Positions 51,776 to 60,600 of a stretch of 64,000 nt of DNA are shown one piece after another. The notes beneath the pieces were generated by a model, which did not search any database, was not told the origin of the DNA, and saw only the letters and a list, made by a program, of their open reading frames with translations. Made by a program: the position numbers and the translations under genes. Numbering within the stretch: position 1 is the stretch's first letter; every line of letters begins with the position of its first letter. The DNA is from Mycolicibacterium iranicum (GTDB lineage Bacteria > Actinomycetota > Actinomycetes > Mycobacteriales > Mycobacteriaceae), in assembly GCF_014190915.1 (NCBI RefSeq), contig NZ_JACHVU010000009.1, positions 1 to 64,000 on the forward strand. Reading direction: 5' to 3'.

Positions 51776-53066
51776 CGCTTCTCCTCGTCGAAGGGTCATG
51801 CGCCGGACCGGTTCCCGGGTACCGGGCGCCCAGCACGCGGTCGGACAGCAACCCGAGACAGCTCAGGTTCGGGAAGCCGGGCCCCTGGGTCAGACCCGAG
51901 AGCCCCGGCAGGAACAGCTTCGGTGTCACGCCGCCCACGGACAGGTCGTGGGTGATCGACTCCTGCAGCGATTCACCGGTCAGCGGTGCCCGCAGTGCCA
52001 GCTCGATGACATCGCGGGCGTCCTGGCTGAACAGCGACTCGAACCACATCGAGTCGGCGCCGGAACCGTCGATCACGAGATCGAAACCGTGCACGGTCTC
52101 GAGCGCCTCACCGCCGCGATTGGAGTTCAGCGTCAGGCGGATTCGCTGATCCCGCGCCACGGCGTGGGCGACCCGCCCGCGGAGGTGCCGGATGCGGTCG
52201 TCGGCCAGCAGCGCGTCCTGCACGCGCGCCGAGAACACGCCGCGGTCGGTGCGGGCCAGCGCGTCGCGGCGTTCGGCCATCGTCAGGCTCGACCAGTCCG
52301 TCGGATCGGAGAACAGGGTGTTCTCGAAAAAGCTCTCCCCGCGGGTGAACAGTGTGACCTGCGGCGAGATCACCGTGATCGTCGAAACACGGTGCCGGAA
52401 CAGCTCGTTGAGCATCGAGGCCGCGGTCTCCCCGCCGCCGATCACCGCCACCCGGTCGGCGACGATCAGGTCCTGCCGCGCGGCCCGCGCCCAGAACTGC
52501 GCGATCGAGAGCACCCGCGGGTCGTGGGGCAGGAGGGAGCGCTGCGCCTGTCCCGGGCCGGTGATCATCACACCGTCGGCGTGCACGGTCTGCTCCGGCG
52601 TGGACAGCGCCCACCGCTGGCCGTCGATCGAGATCCGTTGCACGTCACCGTGGATGACCGACATGCCGACGCTGTCGGCGACCCACCGCAGGTACCTGCT
52701 CCACCCCGAGTGGGTCGGTGAGGGACGGCCACGGTCCACCCATTCGGCGAACTGGGCGCTGGAGATCAGGTAGGACTGCCAGCTGTGCCGCATCATGCGG
52801 CTGTCGAGTTCGGCGTTGCGGCGAGGCACCAGCGACGAGCGGTACGGGAAGCCGACGTCCTTCTCGGGGCTGGTGCCGAGCCGGTGCTGGCCGTCGGTCC
52901 AGCCGCCGACCGCCTGCCAGTTGGCACCCACCACACTGCGTTCGATCGCCACCACGTCGGGCGCGTCGGCGCCCATGGCGCGCAGTTCAGCGGCCTTCGC
53001 CGCGACCGCGATCGCTTTGGGCCCGGCGCCGACGACGGCGAGGGTGGGTCGTGGCCGGGTGGTCAT
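51753..53066 (-). CDS. mbtG: L-lysine N6-monooxygenase MbtG
   Basis: The 437-residue flavin N-monooxygenase has the FAD site VVGAGPKAIAV near residue 11, the NADPH-binding GGGETAASML in the centre, and GWSRYLRWV in between. It hydroxylates the N6 amine of lysine (or of the acylated lysine) to make the hydroxamate groups of mycobactin. The ATG at 53066 overlaps the mbtF stop by 4 bp. It overlaps mbtH by 23 bp at the other end. Confidence 0.95.
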   Translation of the reverse strand: MTTRPRPTLAVVGAGPKAIAVAAKAAELRAMGADAPDVVAIERSVVGANWQAVGGWTDGQHRLGTSPEKDVGFPYRSSLVPRRNAELDSRMMRHSWQSYLISSAQFAEWVDRGRPSPTHSGWSRYLRWVADSVGMSVIHGDVQRISIDGQRWALSTPEQTVHADGVMITGPGQAQRSLLPHDPRVLSIAQFWARAARQDLIVADRVAVIGGGETAASMLNELFRHRVSTITVISPQVTLFTRGESFFENTLFSDPTDWSSLTMAERRDALARTDRGVFSARVQDALLADDRIRHLRGRVAHAVARDQRIRLTLNSNRGGEALETVHGFDLVIDGSGADSMWFESLFSQDARDVIELALRAPLTGESLQESITHDLSVGGVTPKLFLPGLSGLTQGPGFPNLSCLGLLSDRVLGARYPGTGPAHDPSTRRSDEHEPVR

Positions 53067-56000
53067 AGCGCTTCTCCCAGGACGATGACCGCCTGATGCC
53101 AGAGCTCGGTGAGCCGCTCCACATCCTCGGCGGTCGACAGCAGTGGACTCCAGCGCCAGCTGGTCCGCAGGCGGGGGCGGTCGTCGTTCTCACCCGCGGC
53201 GACCACCGAGATGACGTCGAAGGTGTACCGCAGCGGGAGTTCGGGTTCCGCGGCGGCGGGCATGTGGGCGTTGAGGGCGGAGTCGGTGATCAGCGACCAG
53301 GGACCCGCGCCCCGATCGCCGCTGAGGTCGTGACGGCCCACGTAGTTGAACTCGACCTGGGGATGCGGCAGCGCGCGCAGCGCATCGTCGGCGCACGTGT
53401 AGCGCAGCAGACCGTAGTCCAGTCCCCGGTTGGGCACCGCGGCGACCTGTTCGGCGACCGCCCGCAGCAGGGCGCGTGCCGCGGCCGGGTTGCGCCTGAC
53501 GGTGTCGACGTCGACGGCCGCCTCCCCGGCGCCGAGGCGCACCGGGAACACCGAGGTGAACCATCCGACGGTCGCCGACGTGTCGATAGGAGCCGCCGTG
53601 TCGATAGGAGCCGACGTGTCGACGGGAGCCGCCGTCTCGACGAGCCCATCCTCGCGGCCATGCCCCTCCAGCGCGATCAGCGCGCCGTGGTGCGCAGGCT
53701 GGCCACGCTCGATGCGCCACGACGCGAGCGTCAACGCCAGTGCGGTGAGCAGGAAGTCGCGCATCTCGATCCCGGTGCCGTCGAGACGGTCGAGGATCGC
53801 ACGGGTGGTCCGGGCGTCGGTGACGACGTCGGTCAGCTGCAACGACCCCCAGGTGTCGCGCTGCGGGTCGGGCAGGCGCGCACCGAGTTCGGGGTCGGGT
53901 GCCGAAAGCTGCGTGACCCAGAAGTCACGCTGCGCGGCGACCTCCGGGCTGGCGCTGCGTTGATGCAGCACAAGGGTCCACTCCCGGTAGGTGGTGAACT
54001 CGGCGGCCAGGTCCGGGGTGCGCCCGGCCGAGAGCTCGGCGTCGATGTCCGACAGGGCGCCGAGGATCACATACCAGGACACCACGTCGGTGGCGAGGTG
54101 GTGCACGCTGAGCATGAGCACCGGCGGCCCCTGCCGGAAGAACACCGCCGCCACCATGGATCCGGCGCAGGGATCGATGCGGTCCAGCGCCGCAACCACT
54201 TCCGCGGGTAGGGCATCGGTGGCGGGCGCATCGACGACCGTCAGCACGTCGCGTGCCGACACCGCGCCCGGCGGGCGGGTCGACACGATGTGGTGGCCGG
54301 CGTCGCTCCGGAGGACGGAGCGCAACATGTCGTGGCGGTCCAGCAGTACCTGCAGGACCGACTCGAGCCGGGCCTCGGTGATGTCCGGGGGCAGTGCGAT
54401 CAACACGTTCTGGGTGAAGCGACGGAAATTGCCGTGCTCGTACATCCACTCCATGATGGGCGCGGGCGCCACCTCACCGAACCGGTCCGCGGTCACCGGT
54501 GTGGGCTGCCGGTCCTGCCCGCCGGCGTCCATCGCCGTGGCCAGCTCACGAATGTTGTTGCACTCCAGCATCAGTCGAGCACGCATATCGATGCCGCGAC
54601 GACGCGCCGCCTGGACCAGCGCCAGGGCGACGATGCTGTCGAGGCCCATCTCCAGGAAATCGGTGGTGACGCCGATATCGCCGGTGTCGCCTCCGTCGAG
54701 CACCTCGGCCAGCAGCTCGACGAGCGCGGCCTCCGTCGCGGTCTCGGGCGCGACGGACGGCGCGTCCTCGGTGACGACGGCCGCCAGCGCGGCTTCGTCG
54801 ATCTTGCCGTGGGAGGTCAGGGGCAACTCGTCGAGGACGACGATGCGCTGAGGGACCATGTAGTGCGGCAGCCGCGTGGCCAGCACGGCGCGCAGATCGG
54901 CGACCTCGGGCGGTGACGCCCCTCCCGCGACGTAGGCCGTCAGACGGGCGGCGCGATCGCGTTGCCGGACAGCGACATACGCATCGGCGACACCGGGGTG
55001 TTCACACAGGACGGCGGCGATCTCGCCGGGTTCGACGCGGAACCCCCGGATCTTGACCTGATCGTCTGCGCGGCCGAGGAACTGCAGGCCACCGTCGGCC
55101 CCGCGGCGCACCACGTCGCCGGTGCGGTACATGCGGCCGCCCGCGGAGAACGGGTCGGCGACGAATCGCGCTGCGGTCTCGGCGAACCGGCCCAGATAGC
55201 CTCGCGTCAGCTGCTGCCCCGACAGGTACAGCTCCCCCGCGACACCGGCCGGCACCGGGCGCAACCAGGCATCGAGCACATAGGCCCGCATGGTCTGGGT
55301 CGGGTGTCCGATCGACGGCCGGGCGTGGGCGTCGATCGCGGCCACCACCGCCTCCACCGTGGTCTCCGTGGGCCCGTAGCAGTTGAAAGCCGCCATCCCC
55401 GTGCGGGCGCACTCCTCGCCGATCAGGCGCCACGTCGACGCGCTGACCGCCTCGCCGCCCAGCGCGAGCACCGCCAGCGGCACGGTGCTGAGCAGGCCGA
55501 CGTCGTGGAGCTGGGCGAACATCGAGGGCGTGGTGTCGAGCAGGTCGATGCCGAACCGTCCGACGGTGTGCACGAGAGCTTCGGCGTCGCGCTGGGATTC
55601 GTCGCCCACGAGGTGCACCGAATGGCCGTCGAGCAGCGCGGCCAGCGGCTGCCACGCGGCATCGAAGGTGAACGACCACGCATGCCCGACGCGCAGCGGG
55701 GCGCCGGTGCGCGCCGCCGCGGGCCGCAGCACGTGTGCTGCATGGTCTTCGGCGTACGCCAGGACAGCGCCGTGCGTGCCGACGACGCCTTTGGGCCGGC
55801 CCGTGGTGCCCGAGGTGAACACGATGTAGGCGGCCTGGTCCAGGCCGGTCTCGGCGGGCCGGTACGACGGTGCGGGTTCGGCGGGCAGGCCGGCCAGGTA
55901 GGCGTCGTCGATCAGCACGCGCGCCCCGGCCTGCTCCAGGATGTCGTCGATGCGCTCGGTGGGCATGCCGGGATCGAGCGGCACGATCGCCCCGCCCGCC

Positions 56001-57637
56001 TTGAGCACGCCGAGCATCGCCACCACGTAGTTCGGGCCCCGCGAAAGGCATACCGCCACAGGCGTTTCTGCGGCCACTCCCCCGTCGAGCAGCGCGGCGG
56101 CCACCCGGTCGGCCGCCTCGTCGAGTTCCCGGTAGGTCATGGACCCGGCACCGTCGCCGGTGTTCCAGGTCAGCGCCACCGAGCCCAGCCTGCTCCCGGC
56201 CACCTCGGTGAAGCGGGCATGGATACTGCGAGCGGTCGGCGGCTCGGACACCGCGGCCTCGGGCACGGCGGTCTCGTCGGGCAGCAGGACACCGACCTCG
56301 CGCAGCGGACGGTCCCAGCAGTCGATGAGCCGCAGCGCGGTGTCCAACACACGCCTCCCGAGTGCGTCGGCCCGAAGCTGCCCCAGCGCGCCGTCGATCA
56401 CTTCGACGAACACGGTGAGCACGTCACCGGCCAGGTGCGCGGCGATGGTGACCGGGAAGTGCGACAGGCTCTCCAGCGCCGACGGGACGAACGTGGCCCC
56501 GTTGGCGTGGAATTCGGTCTGACCGACCAGTCCCCCCGGCGGGAAGTTCTCGTAGACCAGAAGGGTGTCGAACAGTTCGCCGACACCGGCGACCGCACGC
56601 ATCTCGGAGTGGCTGAGATAGCCGTGATCGCGCAGTATCGCGGCCTCGCGCTGGAGGGCGCGGCACTGCTCGCCGGTGGTGGCGACCGGGTCGAGCCGGA
56701 CCCGCAGCGGCACGGTGTTGATGAACAACCCGACCATCCGTTCGACGCCCGCGAGCTCACCCGGGCGCCCGGAGACCGTGACACCGAACGTCACATCGCG
56801 GCGATCGGTGATCACGGAAAGGATGTTCGCCCAGGCCATCTGGATGAGCGTGTTCACCGTGACGCCACGGGACCGGGCGGCCTCGACGAGCGCCAGCGTC
56901 CGCGTCGCGTCCAGCGTCACCTCGGTCAGCTGCGGCCTGCCCCCGGGCGCGCTGGACGTCAGGGCGGGCGTCAACAACGTGGGGGCGTCGACCCCGAGGA
57001 GGTGTCGCCGCCAGACGTCACGGCTGGCGTCGTGATCGACCCCGGCGAGCCAGCCGATGTAGTCGCGGTAGGGCCGGGGCGGTTCCGGCAGGGCGTCGAG
57101 GTCCCCCTCGGCGCGGTACAGCGTCAGCAGCTCGCCCATGAACAGCGGCAGCGACCAGCCGTCGATCAGGATGTGGTGCGCGGTGACCACGAACCGCCGG
57201 CGCTGCGGCGCCTCGATGAGCAGGAACCGGATGACCGGGCCGTTGGCCAGATCGAAAGCTCGTATGCGCTCGGCGGTCTCGGCGTCCCGGAGTTCGGCCT
57301 CCGAGGCGACCACGACATGACGCCACGGCAGCTCGACACGGGTCGGGACCACCTGCACCGCCCGGCTGAGGTTGCCGCGGACGAAGCTGGCCCGCAGGTT
57401 GGCGTGGCGGTCCAGAAGTCTTGCCGCGCACTCGCGCAGCAGGCCGGCGTCCAGGGCCCCGAACGCGTCGGCGGCCATCGCGATGACGTACGGGTCCGAC
57501 GCTCCATCCTCGTCACCGGTGAGCGTCGCCATCGAGTAGAGCCCCTGCTGAAGCGGGCTCAGCGCCAGGACGTCTTCGATGGTCGGTGCGGCCGGCGCCG
57601 GCTCGACGCGCGTCACGGGACGTCCTTCATCGGGCAT
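53063..57637 (-). CDS. mbtF: Mycobactin NRPS MbtF (C-A-PCP-E)
   Basis: Domains in order (1524 residues): condensation (about 15-440, active HHILIDGWS near 155), adenylation (about 470-960, TSGTTGRPKGV near 607), carrier protein with its serine in GLDSIVALAL near 1000, and an epimerisation-type domain (about 1035-1510) with HHLATDVVSW near 1180, EGHGRE near 1325 and NYVGRHD near 1430. In M. tuberculosis MbtF adds the terminal N6-hydroxylysine that cyclises to a caprolactam. It overlaps mbtE by 11 bp and mbtG by 4 bp. An 18-bp tandem repeat lies in the epimerisation domain. Confidence 0.95.
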   Translation of the reverse strand: MPDEGRPVTRVEPAPAAPTIEDVLALSPLQQGLYSMATLTGDEDGASDPYVIAMAADAFGALDAGLLRECAARLLDRHANLRASFVRGNLSRAVQVVPTRVELPWRHVVVASEAELRDAETAERIRAFDLANGPVIRFLLIEAPQRRRFVVTAHHILIDGWSLPLFMGELLTLYRAEGDLDALPEPPRPYRDYIGWLAGVDHDASRDVWRRHLLGVDAPTLLTPALTSSAPGGRPQLTEVTLDATRTLALVEAARSRGVTVNTLIQMAWANILSVITDRRDVTFGVTVSGRPGELAGVERMVGLFINTVPLRVRLDPVATTGEQCRALQREAAILRDHGYLSHSEMRAVAGVGELFDTLLVYENFPPGGLVGQTEFHANGATFVPSALESLSHFPVTIAAHLAGDVLTVFVEVIDGALGQLRADALGRRVLDTALRLIDCWDRPLREVGVLLPDETAVPEAAVSEPPTARSIHARFTEVAGSRLGSVALTWNTGDGAGSMTYRELDEAADRVAAALLDGGVAAETPVAVCLSRGPNYVVAMLGVLKAGGAIVPLDPGMPTERIDDILEQAGARVLIDDAYLAGLPAEPAPSYRPAETGLDQAAYIVFTSGTTGRPKGVVGTHGAVLAYAEDHAAHVLRPAAARTGAPLRVGHAWSFTFDAAWQPLAALLDGHSVHLVGDESQRDAEALVHTVGRFGIDLLDTTPSMFAQLHDVGLLSTVPLAVLALGGEAVSASTWRLIGEECARTGMAAFNCYGPTETTVEAVVAAIDAHARPSIGHPTQTMRAYVLDAWLRPVPAGVAGELYLSGQQLTRGYLGRFAETAARFVADPFSAGGRMYRTGDVVRRGADGGLQFLGRADDQVKIRGFRVEPGEIAAVLCEHPGVADAYVAVRQRDRAARLTAYVAGGASPPEVADLRAVLATRLPHYMVPQRIVVLDELPLTSHGKIDEAALAAVVTEDAPSVAPETATEAALVELLAEVLDGGDTGDIGVTTDFLEMGLDSIVALALVQAARRRGIDMRARLMLECNNIRELATAMDAGGQDRQPTPVTADRFGEVAPAPIMEWMYEHGNFRRFTQNVLIALPPDITEARLESVLQVLLDRHDMLRSVLRSDAGHHIVSTRPPGAVSARDVLTVVDAPATDALPAEVVAALDRIDPCAGSMVAAVFFRQGPPVLMLSVHHLATDVVSWYVILGALSDIDAELSAGRTPDLAAEFTTYREWTLVLHQRSASPEVAAQRDFWVTQLSAPDPELGARLPDPQRDTWGSLQLTDVVTDARTTRAILDRLDGTGIEMRDFLLTALALTLASWRIERGQPAHHGALIALEGHGREDGLVETAAPVDTSAPIDTAAPIDTSATVGWFTSVFPVRLGAGEAAVDVDTVRRNPAAARALLRAVAEQVAAVPNRGLDYGLLRYTCADDALRALPHPQVEFNYVGRHDLSGDRGAGPWSLITDSALNAHMPAAAEPELPLRYTFDVISVVAAGENDDRPRLRTSWRWSPLLSTAEDVERLTELWHQAVIVLGEAL
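53574..53645 (-). repeat. Four 18-bp tandem units inside mbtF
   Basis: Four adjacent 18-bp units (from 53574, 53592, 53610 and 53628) encode six-residue repeats such as TSAPID and TAAPID within the epimerisation domain of MbtF, just before TVGWFTS. The last unit is diverged. The tract may vary in copy number between strains without breaking the frame. Confidence 0.8.
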
Positions 57638-60600
57638 CGTCTCCGACGTTGCTCCAGGACGCGGTCAGCGCGGCGAGCTCGTCTTCGGACAGTCCGGAGG
57701 CCGACATCGGCGCGTGGTGGGTGTCCTCCCGCTGTCGGCCGGTCTGGTCCTCGGCGTCGAGAGCCGTTGCCAGTGCGGCGAGTTCGGGATGTTCGAACAC
57801 CATCCGCGCGGTCAGCTCCAGACCCGCGTCGCGCGCCCGAGCGGCCAGTTGCACGGCGAGCACGCTGTCGCCGCCGAGGCCGAAGAAGTCGTCGTACCGG
57901 CCGACCTCCTCGGCGCCGAGCAGGTCGACGAGCAGCGTGGCCAGCGCCCGCTCGGTGTCGGTCTCGGGGGCCGCGTAGTCGCGCGGGACGGCCGCTGGGG
58001 CGGCCTGCATCACGACGGGCTTCCCGGCGATGATCTCCAGCCGCCCGTCGTCGCCCCATCTAGCCCGGTCCCCGGTGCGGTAGGGCTGCGATCCCGGGAA
58101 AGGCCCACCGGTGAGGTACAGGTCGCCGAACACGCCGACGGGCACCGGCGCGAGGTCCTCGTCGAGCACCCGGACCTGCGTGCCGCTGCTCCATTCCCCC
58201 GAGATCCGCTGCTTCTCCTCGGGAGTGAGGATCTCGACGTCGCGCAGCGTGCGGTCGGGGTTCTCGGCGAAGGCCGTCACGACCAGGTTCAGCCACCCGG
58301 CCAGCCGCTCGATCGTGCGGCGGGCGTAGAGCTCGGGCCGGTAGATCAGGTAGCCGCGGTATCCGCCCTCACCGGCACCGGACTCCTCGGCTCCGTCGCC
58401 CGCCAGGAAGTTCAGCGACAGGTCGGCCTGGGCGATGTCGAACGTCGGCTCGATCGCGGTGAACTCGGTGTCGGTGTCGATCCTCTGACGCTGTGGAAGT
58501 TGCTCGCGCACATGCACGACCACCTGGAACAGCGGGTTGCGGGCCAGGGTCCGCGGCGGATTCACCGCCTCGACGATCTGCTCGAACGGCACGTCCTGGT
58601 TCGAATACGCCGACAGCGCCATGTCGCGGGCGCGGCTGAGCACCTCCCGCAGCGTCGGGTTGCCGCTCAAGTCGTTGCGCAGGACCACGAAGTTGACGAA
58701 GAAGCCGACCAGCTGTTGGAGTTCCGGCTCGGTCCGGCCTGCGACGGGGGTGCCGAGCGGAATGTCCACGCCGCCACCGGCTTTGTAGAGCACCACGGCC
58801 ACCGCGGCCTGCAGCAGCATGAACTCGGTGATGCCGAGCTCCCGACACAGGGCCGCCAGCGTGTCACGGGTGCGCGCGTCGATGCTGAACTGCACGGCGT
58901 CACCGCTGCCGCTGGGGATGCGGGGACGCGGGAAGTCCAGCGGCAGCCCCGCTTCGGCGGGTGCGCCGGCCAGCTGGCGGGTCCAGTACTCCCGTTGCGG
59001 TGCGGCGATGCCGGTGTCGTCGCTCAGGAGCTCGGCCTGCCACGCACCGTAGTCGGTGTACTGCACGGGAAGTGGTCCCCAGCCCGGACGTTCCCCGGTC
59101 TTCCTGGCGCGGTAGGCGGTCACCAGGTCGGTGAACAGGACGCCACCGGACCAGTGGTCGCCGGCGATGTGGTGGATCACCACGGAGAGCACATGGTCGT
59201 CGCCCACGCCGAGCACCGCGGCACGGATCGGCCAGTCCTCTTCGAGGTCGAAGGTGTGCTTGCGCTCGCGGTCCAGCTCGGCCCGCAGCCAGTCCCCGCC
59301 ATTGCCGCGGGCCCGCCGTACCGGCACATCGGCGGCGGGGTTCACGATCTGGTAGGGCACGCCGTCGATCTCGCGGTAGGTGGTGCGCAGGATGGCGTGC
59401 CGCTCCACGACGTCGCGGATCGCCGCGACGAACGCGTCGACGTCGCAGGGTCCGGACAGGCGCGCCGCGAACGGGATGTTGTTGATGGGGCTGCGCCCCT
59501 CGATGCGATATCCGAACCACGACCGCAGCTGTGAGGACGACAGCGGCGCGGGGCCGTCCTGTGCCGCGGCCACCAGGCGCGGTCGCCGGTTCCCCGCCTC
59601 TCCGGTGGTGAGGGTGTCGAGGTGGGCGGCCAACCTGGCCACGGTCGGATGCTCGAAGATGTCGCGGACCCCGACCTCGACGCCGAAGCGCGGGCGCAGT
59701 TCTGCGACCAGCTTGGTCGCGAGCAGGGAGTGCCCGCCCAGGTCGAAGAACGAGTCGTCGGCGCCGACGCGATCGTGGCCGAGCAGCTCGGAGAACACCT
59801 CCGCGAGTTGGTGTTCGGTGCCGGTCGTGGGTTCGCGGAACGCGTTGACCGCGGTGATCTCCGGTTCGGGCAGCGCGGCGCGGTCGATCTTGCCGTGCGC
59901 GGTGATGGGGATGTGGTCGACCACCACGTATGCGGCGGGGGTCATGTACTCCGGCAGCGCCGCGGCGACCCTGGCCCGGATGCGGTCGACGTCGACGCCG
60001 GCTCCGTCGGCCGGGGTCAGGTACCCGACGAGGCTCTTGCCGAGCGTGGGCAGGTCGCTGACCACGACCACGGCCTGACCGACGCTGGGGTCCACGGTGA
60101 TGGCCGCGGCGACATCGCCGAGTTCGATACGGAATCCACGGATCTTGACCTGCTCGTCGGCGCGCCCGACGAATTCGACGTCGCCGTCGGCGTTTCGGCG
60201 GGCCAGGTCCCCGGACCGGTACATGCGTGCCCCGGGCGTGAACGGGTCGGCGACGAACCGTTCTGCGGTCAGCCCCGGCCTGCGGTGGTAGCCGTGGGCG
60301 ACGTGCGTGCCGCCGATGTAGATCTCGCCGATCGAACCCACCGGCACCGGTTGCAGCGCGGCGTCGAGGATGTGGATCTGGGTGTTGATCTTGGGTTTGC
60401 CGATCGGGACGATGCGGGTGCCCTGGCGACCTTCGACCTTGAACCGGGTGGCGTTGATGACGGTCTCGGTCGGACCGTAGAAGTTGTGCAGCAGCGCGTC
60501 GAACGTGGCGTGGAACTTGTCGGCCACCTCACCGGGCAGCGCCTCGCCACCGATCGGTACCCGTTGCAGCGTGCGCCACTGGTTGACCCCCGGCAGGGAC

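Noticed and set aside
54962..58033. 1023-codon open frame on the plus strand opposite mbtF
   Set aside because: It is the GC-rich shadow of the conserved mbtF/mbtE coding strand; the composition is Arg/Gly/His-rich with no domain.
57579..59534. 651-codon open frame on the plus strand opposite mbtE
   Set aside because: Shadow of the NRPS reading frame; no start signal or family resemblance.
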